From Nostoc sp. FACHB-280 (GTDB lineage: Bacteria > Cyanobacteriota > Cyanobacteriia > Cyanobacteriales > Nostocaceae), in the NCBI RefSeq assembly GCF_014697615.1, contig NZ_JACJSD010000013.1:62001-126000 (forward strand): a stretch of 64,000 bases of DNA, written 5' to 3'. Positions 9,034-18,102 of this stretch are shown here, piece by piece (position 1 is the first letter of the stretch; each line of letters begins with the position of its first letter). The translations under genes and the position numbers were made by a program. The notes beneath the pieces are model-generated. The model saw only the letters and a list, made by a program, of their open reading frames with translations, did no database searches and was not told the DNA's origin.

Positions 9034-9789
9034 CTACTGTTCAGGATCTAATGAATCAGTCACATTCGGTTCTTCTGGAGGTTGAGGAAATAGATTTTTG
9101 GCTTTTTTGCGGGGTGGAGTGACAGTTTCACGAGAAGCTTCATGCACAATTGCTGTACTCTGATTAAATTCTGGTGGAGATTGACGATAAAGTAATTCCA
9201 ACTCATTCCCCGCCTTACGAAAAATTTTGACTTGGTTAACTAAAAAACTTTGGAATAGCCGATAAAATACCAAACTAATAATTGCGACAATTAACCCTGT
9301 GGCAGTACTAATCAAAGATTCACCAATCCCAGTAGTTACGCCAGCAGTCGATTCTGTGCCTAAATCACCAATGCGAATTGAACGCAAAGAGTGAATTAAA
9401 CCCAACACTGTACCCAACAGTCCCAACAGTGGGGAAAGTGCAATCACCGCTTCTAAAAGTTTTTCACCACGACGCATCCCAGCTAATTCATCTTCGGCTG
9501 TAGCTTCTAATGCTAAACGAAAAGTTTCCAAATCCACCTTTAACAAGCGTAAAGGTGCGTAAAGAAATCGCCCAATTGGCTGGTCTGTAGATCGTTTGGC
9601 AATATCTGCGGCTATATCCCAGTCTTCTTGGGCTGCATCTAGTACACGGTTCACTACTTCCTTTTCTTGATTTAAAATCCGCAGCCAAAACCACAAACGC
9701 TCTAAAATCACACTCAGAGCCAGAATTGACAAAACTGCCAAAGGCCACATCGCTGGCCCACCCTTTTGAAACAGTTCTAAAATATCCAC
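9034..9789 (-). CDS. exbB: ExbB/TolQ/MotA-family proton channel protein
   Basis: 251 residues with three transmembrane segments (about 12-35, 112-135, 155-180). The MotA/TolQ/ExbB signature is clear: [20 protein letters not shown] and [18 protein letters not shown], which line the proton channel. The C-terminal 50 residues are a charged cytoplasmic tail. It precedes exbD by about 150 bp on the same strand, the usual order. The gap contains a dispersed repeat including TTCGGCAAGCTCAGTGCAT. Which TonB-like protein it serves cannot be seen here. Confidence 0.9.
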   Translation of the reverse strand: MDILELFQKGGPAMWPLAVLSILALSVILERLWFWLRILNQEKEVVNRVLDAAQEDWDIAADIAKRSTDQPIGRFLYAPLRLLKVDLETFRLALEATAEDELAGMRRGEKLLEAVIALSPLLGLLGTVLGLIHSLRSIRIGDLGTESTAGVTTGIGESLISTATGLIVAIISLVFYRLFQSFLVNQVKIFRKAGNELELLYRQSPPEFNQSTAIVHEASRETVTPPRKKAKNLFPQPPEEPNVTDSLDPEQ

Positions 9790-9991
9790 TGCTTAACTTT
9801 CCTCCCTCCGTACCTAGAGCAATTATCCCAAAGCATTTTAATTCTAAAGATTAATCTTTTTTCATCACCTCTGGCAGCATAACAACATCGTCGATTCTTT
9901 CACAGTTAGCAGCGTGTGACTAGGAACGTTATGCCTACTAAATTTTTGGGAATCATTGGTTTTAAGTAAAGTGTTCCCAGGGTATTAGGTC

Positions 9992-11050
9992 ATGAAAGTT
10001 GCTCAGATTATTGGCAAATTGGATATCTGGTGGCAGCAAAAGCTGAGGTTAGGTATCAAGCCTACCTTATTATGTTTGTTTGTCATCACTGTTTGCCTCA
10101 CCTTTGTGAGCAGTGGCTGTAATCTTGGAAAAAATCAATCTTTTAAACCGCTTCGGGTTGGAATTACAAGCTGGGCGGGGTTTGATATTGTACGCTATGC
10201 CCAACCCTTTGGAATCTTCAAACAGCGAGGCCTAGAAGTAGAGTTGGTACGATTTGATAATCAGCAAGATTCCAGTCGGGCTGTACTCCGCGGTGGATTA
10301 GATGCGGCATTTGTTTCTTTCTGGGATGTGATGCAAGTTGATCCCGGCAATGATAAACCTGTGGTATTAATGACAACCAATATCTCTGCGGGAGCAGACG
10401 GAATTGTTGCCCGTCCAGAAATTAAATCTGTCGAAGATTTGCGTGGTAAAAAAGTCGGAGCAAAACTAGGAACTGTCAACCATTTAATTTTGTTGGAAGC
10501 TTTAAAAGCCCATCAAATCAAGCCCTCTGAAGTTCAGATTCGAGATTTTTCCAATGATGTAGCAGCCGAGAAAATCAAAACAGGTGAAATTGATGCTGCT
10601 GTGCTGTGGGAACCAATGCTAGGAGAAACTGCCAAGAGTATCAAGGGTAATGTGATTCACACGACAAAGCAAGTGGACAGTCTGGTAATTGATATCTTGA
10701 TGTCTAGTGAAAGTACGGTCAAAACGAAAAAAGCAGAACTCAAGCAATTTATACTGGCTTGGTTTGATGTGATGCACGCCGTTGAAACGCAACCGACAAA
10801 AGTGTTTAACACTGTAGGAGAAAAATTAGGGCAAAGTGGTGAGTCTTTTGGCAGTGATTATGCTGGGTTAAAAAAAGGAGATATTACTTTAAACCGACGG
10901 ATGTTTGCAGCAGATGGTCGTCTCAATTCGGCAAAGGAAGAAATTGTGCAACTGCTGCAAGCAGATCCGCGTCATGGTCGAGTGATTCGGCAAGATGTAG
11001 ACATTAATGCGGCACTTGTCAATGAAGCCATAACAGGATGGAAGTTATGA
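9992..11050 (+). CDS. Lipoprotein solute-binding protein (NitT/TauT/SsuA type)
   Basis: 352 residues. An N-terminal hydrophobic segment ends in a lipobox-like VSSGC (Cys about 44), suggesting a membrane-anchored periplasmic lipoprotein. The rest is a type II periplasmic-binding fold of the NMT1/THI5-like class: RVGITSWAGFDIVRYAQPFGIF, then SVEDLRGKKVGAKLGTVNH and DAAVLWEPML. Members bind nitrate, sulfonates, taurine or thiamine precursors; the ligand is not readable here. No ABC permease or ATPase gene is adjacent. Instead it overlaps a histidine kinase gene by 4 nt (ATGA), suggesting it acts as the ligand sensor of that kinase rather than as a transporter subunit. Confidence 0.85.
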   Translation: MKVAQIIGKLDIWWQQKLRLGIKPTLLCLFVITVCLTFVSSGCNLGKNQSFKPLRVGITSWAGFDIVRYAQPFGIFKQRGLEVELVRFDNQQDSSRAVLRGGLDAAFVSFWDVMQVDPGNDKPVVLMTTNISAGADGIVARPEIKSVEDLRGKKVGAKLGTVNHLILLEALKAHQIKPSEVQIRDFSNDVAAEKIKTGEIDAAVLWEPMLGETAKSIKGNVIHTTKQVDSLVIDILMSSESTVKTKKAELKQFILAWFDVMHAVETQPTKVFNTVGEKLGQSGESFGSDYAGLKKGDITLNRRMFAADGRLNSAKEEIVQLLQADPRHGRVIRQDVDINAALVNEAITGWKL

Positions 11051-12774
11051 GCCAGCCATCTCAAAATCACTTATCTCACCAACTACTGATGGGTTTTGGC
11101 ATTTCTCTAGCAACGGTTGGCTTAACTACATTGGGATTAAACTACTTTTTGATTCAATCAAAGCTAGAACAGGAACTAGAACAACGTGGCCAATCGATTA
11201 CCCAGGGAGTCGGGTTTTCCACCGAAGGATTAATCGAACTGGGAAATACGAGTATTATTAAGCGAGTGGTGCAAAACTACGCCACACTACCATCAGTTAT
11301 CGAAGTTGCGATCGTCAGTCCAAATGGACAAACCCTAGCTAGGAGTGGAGCAGAACTACAAAACCCACCTTATGCTTCAATTCATCCAGAATTGGCTCAT
11401 ACCCTAAAGCATACTTCTCAAACAGGTTTAAAAGGGAGTTTCAGGATAAAGATCGACGGTAGGCCAGCATTAGTAGAAATTTTGCCCTTTAGCAGCACAC
11501 TATTTGGTCAAGCAAACCGACGCGGGTTAGCGATCGCTATTCTGGATGTTAAGGAACTACAACAGCAAGCTTGGCAAACTCTCTCTACTTCTACGATTAT
11601 CTTACTCATTGGGATGTCAGCAATTCTCATGCTGATGACAATCATGATTCAGCGATTTGTCTTACATCCACTCCAACGTTTGAATAAAGCTATTACCGAT
11701 AGTCATAGCATTGACCATTTTGTCATGCCCAGTGGATTGCCAAATAACGAAATCCAATTCCTTGCTCATACAATTCAACAGGCAGCTACACGAGTAGAAG
11801 CTTACCAGCAACTTGAACAAGAAGTAGCGCAGCGAAAGCAAGCTCAAACCGCTTTAGTGGAGTCAGAAGCACAACTACGGCAGCAAGCCCAAGATTTGGA
11901 GAAAGCCATCCAAGACTTGCAGCAAGCTCAAATGCTCATTATTCAAAGTGAGAAAATGTCTGCCTTAGGCAATTTAGTGGCGGGTGTGGCTCACGAAATT
12001 AACAATCCAATCTCCTTTATTCACGGCAATTTGACTCATGTTAACAGCTACACTCAGAATTTATTTCAATTAATCGACCTTTACCAACAACAATATCCTG
12101 ATTCCCCAGAAACAATCCAGACAGCAGCAGAAGCCATCGATTTAGAATTTCTGAAGCAAGACTTTCCCAAACTGCTGAGTTCTATGAAAGTAGGAACAGA
12201 ACGCATTCAGGGAATCGTACAATCTCTACGCAATTTCTCCCGTCTGGATGAAGCTGAGTTGAAAGTAGCAAATGTGCATGATGGCATTGAAAGTACGTTG
12301 CTGATCCTGCAAAATCGTCTCAAGGCACAAACAGAATCTGGCAACATTGAAGTAATTAAAGATTATGGTCATTTACCCTTAGTTGAGTGTTACCCTGGTC
12401 AACTGAATCAGGTTTTTATGAATCTTTTATCAAATGCGATCGATGCGTTAGAAGAGTTAACTGTTAACCAACAAAACCAATTACTACAAAAAAACAATCC
12501 TAAAATTTGTATTGTTACGCAAGTTTTGGCAGAAAAAACTATTTCAATTCACATTAGTGATAACGGTTCAGGGATGGATGAAACAGTACAAGGGAAGTTA
12601 TTTGACCCGTTTTTTACTACTAAACCTGTCGGGAAAGGCACAGGCTTGGGCTTATCCATTAGTTATCAAATTGTAGTAGGCAATCACAAGGGTAAGTTGT
12701 ACTGTCATTCTGCACAAGGGCAAGGAACTGAATTTGTTATAGAAATTCCCATTCATCAGTCTGGTCGTAATTAA
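11047..12774 (+). CDS. Membrane sensor histidine kinase coupled to the solute-binding protein
   Basis: 575 residues from the ATG at 11047, which overlaps the upstream stop as ATGA and has GGAAG just before it; an ATG at 11038 is also possible. Order: TM1 (about 10-30), an extracytoplasmic sensor region (30-180), TM2 (about 180-203), HAMP-like linker, a glutamine-rich coiled coil (260-300), then HisKA with the phospho-acceptor His in VAGVAHEINNPISF, and HATPase with NQVFMNLLSNAID (N box), DNGSGMD and GTGLGLS (G boxes). It should autophosphorylate in response to a periplasmic cue, probably liganded binding protein. The cognate response regulator is not next door. Confidence 0.9.
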   Translation: MSQPSQNHLSHQLLMGFGISLATVGLTTLGLNYFLIQSKLEQELEQRGQSITQGVGFSTEGLIELGNTSIIKRVVQNYATLPSVIEVAIVSPNGQTLARSGAELQNPPYASIHPELAHTLKHTSQTGLKGSFRIKIDGRPALVEILPFSSTLFGQANRRGLAIAILDVKELQQQAWQTLSTSTIILLIGMSAILMLMTIMIQRFVLHPLQRLNKAITDSHSIDHFVMPSGLPNNEIQFLAHTIQQAATRVEAYQQLEQEVAQRKQAQTALVESEAQLRQQAQDLEKAIQDLQQAQMLIIQSEKMSALGNLVAGVAHEINNPISFIHGNLTHVNSYTQNLFQLIDLYQQQYPDSPETIQTAAEAIDLEFLKQDFPKLLSSMKVGTERIQGIVQSLRNFSRLDEAELKVANVHDGIESTLLILQNRLKAQTESGNIEVIKDYGHLPLVECYPGQLNQVFMNLLSNAIDALEELTVNQQNQLLQKNNPKICIVTQVLAEKTISIHISDNGSGMDETVQGKLFDPFFTTKPVGKGTGLGLSISYQIVVGNHKGKLYCHSAQGQGTEFVIEIPIHQSGRN

Positions 12775-12851
12775 CGTAACTTAACTATTGCTAGACTGGC
12801 TTGCAGGAATTATGTCATAAGTAAAAAAGGCTGTTCAATGCAAATCAACTT

Positions 12852-13772
12852 ATGACTGCTGCTGCACAAAACTTTCCCAACTTGGCTGTTAACTTGGTAA
12901 ACGGCATTTTGGCAATTAAGCCTTTAGCGAATCTAGCCAAGCACCAAGCCCGGCAAATGATGATTAAACGCGCTGAAAAAATTGGTGTGCCTTGGACAAA
13001 GGAAGTAGAGAAACTCAAAGCGCGTGATTGGTCAACAGATTTAGCGCAAGTCCAAAATCCGCAGCTTTCCTATCCAGATTATTATGTCACTTCATTTCAT
13101 GCCTACGAAAATGGTAATCTGAGTTGGCAAGCGGCGTTTGAAGTAGAACCTGCGGCCCATGCTGTTCACGCGAAAATTTGGCCTGGTGCTGAAGTTGAAG
13201 GCGATCGCCAACTCCGGCGAAGTTATCATAATATTCTCAAACCTTTTTTGGCTGAGGAACCACGCGACATTCTAGATATGGGATGTAGTGTGGGATTAAG
13301 TACTTTTGCTTTGCAGCAGGTTTATCCTGAAGCGAAAGTGACAGGCTTAGATTTGTCTCCTTACTTCCTGGCTGTTGCTAACTACCGCGCCCAGCAACGT
13401 CAAGCTAAGATCAATTGGCTTCATGCCGCAGCCGAATCAACAGGGCTACCAGATGCGTCTTTTGATTTGGTTTCGCTGTTTCTGATTTGTCATGAATTAC
13501 CCCAAGCACCCACGCGCCAAATTTTTGCGGAAGCGCGGCGGTTGTTGCGTCCTGGTGGTCATTTGGCAATTATGGATATGAATCCCAAATCGGAAATCTA
13601 CAAAAAAATGCCTCCCTACATTTTGACTTTGCTCAAGAGTACTGAACCATATTTAGATGAGTACTTTTCGTTGGATATTGAGCAAGCGTTGATGGATGCA
13701 GGTTTTCAACGTCCTACAATTACCAGCAATAGCCCCCGCCACCGGACTGTAATTGCTAAGGTGCGTGACTAA
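12852..13772 (+). CDS. Class I SAM-dependent methyltransferase
   Basis: 306 residues. The SAM-binding motif I is LDMGCSVGLSTFAL (about 141-154), followed by VTGLDLSPYFLAVA (motif post-I) and a motif IV-like DLVSLFLICHEL. The C-terminal half has the usual LRPGGHLAIMDMNP strand. The N-terminal ~130 residues are an extra helical region with YYVTSFHAYENGNLSW, seen in cyanobacterial and plant relatives. The substrate is unknown; a small-molecule or lipid/quinone target is plausible. It overlaps the next gene by about 8-20 nt, suggesting co-translation. Confidence 0.85.
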   Translation: MTAAAQNFPNLAVNLVNGILAIKPLANLAKHQARQMMIKRAEKIGVPWTKEVEKLKARDWSTDLAQVQNPQLSYPDYYVTSFHAYENGNLSWQAAFEVEPAAHAVHAKIWPGAEVEGDRQLRRSYHNILKPFLAEEPRDILDMGCSVGLSTFALQQVYPEAKVTGLDLSPYFLAVANYRAQQRQAKINWLHAAAESTGLPDASFDLVSLFLICHELPQAPTRQIFAEARRLLRPGGHLAIMDMNPKSEIYKKMPPYILTLLKSTEPYLDEYFSLDIEQALMDAGFQRPTITSNSPRHRTVIAKVRD

Positions 13773-14697
13773 TTTAGCTGTAATACTTTGGGCGGCAATT
13801 CCCCCACTGTTACTTTTAGGTTATTACTATTACCGTGTCGCCTTTGCTCCGGCTTTACTGCGTTTGCTGTGTTTTTTTATAGCCGGGGCAATTTCTGGTG
13901 GTGCTGCCTTGGGTTTACAATGGTTGGCGGAACTGGGATTTAATTCGATTGTAAACTGGCAACAAATTCAGCGATCGCTTTTTGGCGCAGCCTTACGTCA
14001 ACTCATAGAAATCGGCCCCATTGAAGAAGGTTGCAAGTTTATCGCCGTTCTTCTCCCCATCATCTATCTGCAACGCAGATATCGATTCCGCAGCAGTAGC
14101 ATTTTGCTATTTACGATTGCCGTAGCTTTAGGTTTCACTGCCGAAGAAAACTGGATTTACCTTTACCACGGTACCGCCTCAATTCTTGACCGGAGTATTG
14201 GTACACCAGTTCATGCAATGTTTTCTGCACCTTGGGGTTATGCTTTAGGAATTTATTTTGCCTCGAATCTCAAATTACATCGCCACCAGAAGTTAATTTT
14301 GTCAGCTTTGATCAATTCTGTGATTTGTCATGCACTGGTGAATATTTTATCAATTGCTTGGCGTTACGCTGCACCAATTAACTTTCTCAGTTATGGTTTA
14401 TTTCCCTTTTTATTGTGGATGTTTTGGCGACTAGAACAATTATTACGAAGAGTACAAAGACAACCACTAATCATCTTAATTTCTCGCTCATGGCACAGAG
14501 GTTTAGTATTATTTGCACTGATGTTGGGAGGAAATGCTATTTTTGGATTGTTTTTGTTAGCTAGAGTTCTTGCACCTTTACGTTGGAAGCAGCTTTTTTA
14601 CCCAGAAATTTTGCGTTTTATTCTGAGTCGTTTTTCCTTGAATTTATTGTTTGCAATTTTGGCATTGTTGATTTATCTGTATTTACGTCATTCGTGA
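13753..14697 (+). CDS. PrsW-family glutamic intramembrane protease-like protein
   Basis: Up to 314 residues with eight or so hydrophobic segments. The PrsW signature is present: EEGCK (Glu91-Glu92), GFTAEENWIY (Glu131-Glu132) and a conserved His in PVHAMFSAPWGY (His154). PrsW cleaves anti-sigma factors in Bacillus; the cyanobacterial role is unknown. The longest frame starts at TTG 13753; GTG at 13765 (MTNLAVILW) is equally plausible. Either overlaps the end of the methyltransferase gene, implying an operon. Substrate and regulation not visible. Confidence 0.8.
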   Translation: MLRCVTNLAVILWAAIPPLLLLGYYYYRVAFAPALLRLLCFFIAGAISGGAALGLQWLAELGFNSIVNWQQIQRSLFGAALRQLIEIGPIEEGCKFIAVLLPIIYLQRRYRFRSSSILLFTIAVALGFTAEENWIYLYHGTASILDRSIGTPVHAMFSAPWGYALGIYFASNLKLHRHQKLILSALINSVICHALVNILSIAWRYAAPINFLSYGLFPFLLWMFWRLEQLLRRVQRQPLIILISRSWHRGLVLFALMLGGNAIFGLFLLARVLAPLRWKQLFYPEILRFILSRFSLNLLFAILALLIYLYLRHS

Positions 14698-14851
14698 TAG
14701 TTAATAGGTTACAGAGTTAGAAATATTTTGTTGTCGTTTACATTTGCACCGCAAACTAGACTAAACTCCAGTCATATAAACAAGGGTAACGGCTTAACCA
14801 ATACCCTAAGCATCACTTTGACATCAAGCAAACAATACCATAATTCTTCGG

Positions 14852-15811
14852 TCACACCTCACAAACAACACGAAAACCATCATTTTCGCTGTGGTCGTGG
14901 AGGTAGTTAAAGGTACGAGACGCAGAACGGCAAATTTCAGGGTGGGAGAACCAACATCCACCCCGCAGCACGGCTATTCGACGTTGCATAAATGCGGGAT
15001 GAATCTGCGGTTGAAACCTTTGATATTTTGTTCCAAATTGAGCTAAAACGTCCCATGATTCCGTAACGCCTTGATCACACTCATCATCATAAAACCAAGG
15101 GCTTCCATCTGTTGGCGCTCCTTCGTAATTATCATGCCAATCATCTAGACACCATTCCAAAACGTTCCCGTGCATATCATATAAACCAAAGGAATTCGGC
15201 GGGAAACTTCCTACTGGTGTTGTTTTTATTCGGTAAATTCCCTTGATGTTGTTGCCATAATTGTAGTAACCATTATAATTTGCTAATTCTGTTGTTATTG
15301 TCTCACCAAAATAGAATGGAGTTGCCGTACCGCCCCTACACGCATATTCCCACTCAGCTTCACTTGGTAAACGATACTTTCTTTTTGTCTGGGCAGTCAG
15401 ACGAGCGCAGAACTCCACCGCATCATACCAAGACACTCGCTCAACGGGTCGCTTATCTCCTTTAAACTTCGATAGGTCAGCTTCTAGCCTTCTATTAATT
15501 TGCGGTAATCCTGCTACTACTCTCCATTGTTCCTGAGTTACAGGATACTTCCCCAGAAAAAATTGCTGAATGTTCACTCTTCTCTGAGGGCTTTCTGAAT
15601 CATAACGCTCTAGTTCATCTTCTGGTGAACCCATTATAAAAATACCACTCTTGATCAGCACCATTTCTAGACTAATTCCATTGCCCAAGTCTTCTGTAAA
15701 GTATTCGGCTTGACTCTGTTCACGCTTGATTTCCTGTCCTTGGGCATTTACTGTCACTACATCAAACTGAAAAATTTGTAGTTCTTCTTTATTCATACCT
15801 GATGTGTTCAT
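14852..15811 (-). CDS. Formylglycine-generating-enzyme-fold (SUMF1/EgtB-like) protein
   Basis: 319 residues. After a short N-terminal piece (about 1-45) comes the FGE-sulfatase domain: MVLIKSGIFIMGSPEDE, QFFLGKYPVTQEQW, RPVERVSWYDAVEFCARL, YRLPSEAEWEYACRGG, FGLYDMHGNVLEWCLDDW and VLRGGCWFS, ending GFRVVCEV. This fold includes true formylglycine-generating enzymes, ergothioneine-type enzymes and many uncharacterised cyanobacterial proteins. No sulfatase is nearby, and the paired active-site cysteines of true FGE are not obvious, so the activity is uncertain. Convergent with the PrsW-like gene; the 150-bp gap between them shows nothing clear. Confidence 0.82.
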   Translation of the reverse strand: MNTSGMNKEELQIFQFDVVTVNAQGQEIKREQSQAEYFTEDLGNGISLEMVLIKSGIFIMGSPEDELERYDSESPQRRVNIQQFFLGKYPVTQEQWRVVAGLPQINRRLEADLSKFKGDKRPVERVSWYDAVEFCARLTAQTKRKYRLPSEAEWEYACRGGTATPFYFGETITTELANYNGYYNYGNNIKGIYRIKTTPVGSFPPNSFGLYDMHGNVLEWCLDDWHDNYEGAPTDGSPWFYDDECDQGVTESWDVLAQFGTKYQRFQPQIHPAFMQRRIAVLRGGCWFSHPEICRSASRTFNYLHDHSENDGFRVVCEV

Positions 15812-15826
15812 TTGCTTTTACAGAGT

Positions 15827-16118
15827 TAGGCTTACCTGCAATGGCTGAGAGTGGTTGGCTAACTCGCTCTTTTGAAAACCTTACCCTTACACATTAAGTT
15901 ATAACGGAAACATAAGCCCTAAATCTTTAAAAATAGCCTTTCTAAATATTATTGATTTTGTGCAGACGCATTCTGAAAAAACAGAAGATGTATTGAAATT
16001 GCTGCGGAAGCTGATCAAATCATCTAAGGATGATAACTTGGTTGAGATTATTAAATTAACAAATCCAGAAAAATTGTCAATACAAAATGTCATTAATGCT
16101 TTAGAGGAACATTTTAAC
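15827..16118 (+). pseudogene. Decayed duplicate of the middle of the restriction endonuclease gene
   Basis: About 292 bp match 18376-18669, inside the restriction gene at 18103-19215, with roughly 95% identity by eye. A 1-nt deletion (GAAAACC here against GAACAACC there) shifts the frame, so the copy cannot encode the protein. It starts inside the 5' region of the FGE-like gene (same stretch, opposite strand) and ends exactly where an inverted-repeat element begins. A partial duplication or remnant of an earlier copy of the restriction locus. Confidence 0.9.
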
Positions 16119-16256
16119 CCAATACAGTTCAGTTAAGGCAACAACTTAGACTGGTAGAGGTTGTGTGGAGGAACGTAACCCAACATTCACTCATACTTTT
16201 TTGAGTTACGCTATCGCTACACCCAACCTACTATTCTCTTAACTGAACTATCTGTA
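16119..16256. mobile_element. MITE-like element with CAATACAGTTCAGTTAAG ends
   Basis: The left end CAATACAGTTCAGTTAAG (16120-16137) is mirrored by CTTAACTGAACT (16238-16249) at the right, with a degenerate outer part. The same terminal sequence bounds a 112-bp element at 28770-28881. About 137 bp and non-coding. Probably a non-autonomous transposon or dispersed repeat; no clean target duplication was found for this copy. Confidence 0.65.
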
Positions 16257-16386
16257 GTATCTATTAATTTACTTAAGAAATGAATCGAATCTTCATATAG
16301 CCTTGATTTGGATATCAATAATTTTGCCATTGTAATTACAGCTAAATTTATAGATATTAGAAACACGGAATTTAATGTTGAATACA

Positions 16387-16830
16387 ATGAAAAAATTCTT
16401 ACCAATACCTATCGTTTTAGCTAGTTTAACAATTGCTTTATTGCCTGCTCGTGCTGAATTTACAGAATCAGCAATAAAAAATATGCGCTTTTTTATTACT
16501 AGTGATAATTTATTGATTGCTGCCAATATCAAAAGTGGTTCTGCTTGCTCTTTAAACAAAGGTACTTCTATTACTAAAATGGCTGCGTTTAAAGCAATCT
16601 ATCAAGATAAGACTAATGTCAGAGTTTCAGGGAGGGTTGAAAGTTTTTTGGCACTGAAAAATAATGAAATTTATCCAGTTGCAGGTCAATTTCAAAGTAA
16701 TGCTAAAGTTAGAACTGCTGACTGGTTAATTAGAAATACAGAATATTATCCTGAGTTTCTCAGTGAAATGGTAGATTGTACAACTGAAGGCGGATTAAAA
16801 AGAATCCAGTTAAATGCTTCTTCACCTTAA
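16387..16830 (+). CDS. Small secreted protein of unknown function
   Basis: 147 residues from the ATG at 16387 (an in-frame ATG four codons upstream is possible). A clear signal peptide, MKKFLPIPIVLASLTIALL then PARAEF, indicates export. The mature part is about 120 residues with two cysteines (SACSLN and MVDCTTE) that could form a disulphide. No family was recognised. It lies between a mobile-element remnant and the restriction-modification pair in AT-rich DNA, so it may be accessory. Confidence 0.6.
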   Translation: MKKFLPIPIVLASLTIALLPARAEFTESAIKNMRFFITSDNLLIAANIKSGSACSLNKGTSITKMAAFKAIYQDKTNVRVSGRVESFLALKNNEIYPVAGQFQSNAKVRTADWLIRNTEYYPEFLSEMVDCTTEGGLKRIQLNASSP

Positions 16831-17023
16831 AGCTTTTACGAAGTTTATGTTGACTGAGATTTTCACTATCTTATACAAGTTTGAACAATGATGATGACAA
16901 ACTGATTACTGAAAATCTCAGCAGTAAAATATTCTCTAACTTACAATCAAAAATTTCAAATCCAAAATATTATTATGTTATAATGCTTTACTCAGACGTT
17001 TAGTACAGTATTTGCATAATCTT

Positions 17024-18094
17024 ATGGAGGAAACAAAACTGAAATTTGTTGATTTATTTGCTGGCATTGGAGGTTTTAGATTATCTTTTGAAAAAGCTGG
17101 ATATGAATGTGTTTTTTCCTGTGAGATTAATGAGGCTTGTAGACAAGTTTACTTTAATAACTTTGGAGATATACCTGCAAATGATATTAGAAATATAGAT
17201 ATACAAAGTTTGCCTGAATTTGATGTTTTAACAGCAGGCTTTCCTTGTCAACCTTTTAGTATTTGTGGCAGACGAAAAGGTTTTCAGGATACTAGAGGTA
17301 CTCTATTTTTCCATATTTGCGAAATTATTGAACATATTAAGCCATCTGTTGTTGTACTTGAAAACGTTAAGCATATATTACATCATGATCAAGGAAGAAC
17401 ATTAGAGACTATATTATATTCTTTAGAAGATATAGGTTATGTGGTAAATTACGAAATACTCAACTCTAAAGATTTTGGTTTGCCACAAAATAGAGAAAGA
17501 GTAGTATTTGTTGCTACGAGAAATAGAAAATTTGATTTTAAGCTGCTCAAGAAAACTTATCCGTTTCCTACTCTCAAAGAATTTTTGTGTACTTCAGGAG
17601 ATTTTGAGTACTTAAATCCTCAAGATTACACAATGATAGAAAATCCAAAACAACAAGCTTCTGGGTTAATTTTTGTAGGTTATCGTAATAAAAATATTTG
17701 GAAAACAGGTGTGAGACCAAATACAGAACATTTATCTAGAGTGCATCATCAACCAAATAGAATATATTCTATTAAAGGTGTACATCCAACAATACCATCT
17801 CAAGAGACTTCTGGGAGGTTTTTTATTTATATACCTGAAGAAAAAGCTGTTCGTAAATTAACTATTCGAGAGTGTTATAGAATTATGGGGTTCCCTAATA
17901 GTTTTAAAATTCATAGTAATTTAGGAGAGTGTTATAAGCAAATAGGTAATTCCGTCGCTATACCAGTAATGTATGAATTGGCTAATCAAATTAAGAAACA
18001 GTTTTTTCATACTTCAGAAGCAGAGAATATAAATATTAGAGATAATCAAAATTTTTATATTGAGCGACCTATTCAACTAGAATTACCTCTTTAA
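17024..18094 (+). CDS. DNA (cytosine-5) methyltransferase of a type II RM system
   Basis: About 356 residues from the ATG at 17024 (TTG 17012 is the alternative). The C5-methylase motifs are in order: I FVDLFAGIGGF, IV GFPCQPFS with the catalytic Cys, VI LENVKHI, VIII QNRERVVFVA, a short target-recognition region (about 200-270), IX RKLTIRECYRIMGFP and X IGNSVAIPV. It methylates cytosine at C5 in a specific site, protecting host DNA from the adjacent nuclease. The small recognition region suggests a short palindromic target, not readable here. The nuclease gene starts 8 bp downstream. The DNA is more AT-rich than the neighbours and lacks HIP1 sites, suggesting horizontal acquisition. Confidence 0.95.
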   Translation: MEETKLKFVDLFAGIGGFRLSFEKAGYECVFSCEINEACRQVYFNNFGDIPANDIRNIDIQSLPEFDVLTAGFPCQPFSICGRRKGFQDTRGTLFFHICEIIEHIKPSVVVLENVKHILHHDQGRTLETILYSLEDIGYVVNYEILNSKDFGLPQNRERVVFVATRNRKFDFKLLKKTYPFPTLKEFLCTSGDFEYLNPQDYTMIENPKQQASGLIFVGYRNKNIWKTGVRPNTEHLSRVHHQPNRIYSIKGVHPTIPSQETSGRFFIYIPEEKAVRKLTIRECYRIMGFPNSFKIHSNLGECYKQIGNSVAIPVMYELANQIKKQFFHTSEAENINIRDNQNFYIERPIQLELPL

Positions 18095-18102
18095 TATTAA
18101 AA

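Noticed and set aside
14728-14910. 60-codon plus-strand open frame between the PrsW-like and FGE-like genes
   Set aside because: Overlaps the end of the FGE-like coding sequence on the other strand and has no family features.
15899-16093. Minus-strand open frame, matched by another at 18450-18644
   Set aside because: These are the antisense of the duplicated restriction-gene segment; the similarity reflects the DNA duplication, not a protein family.
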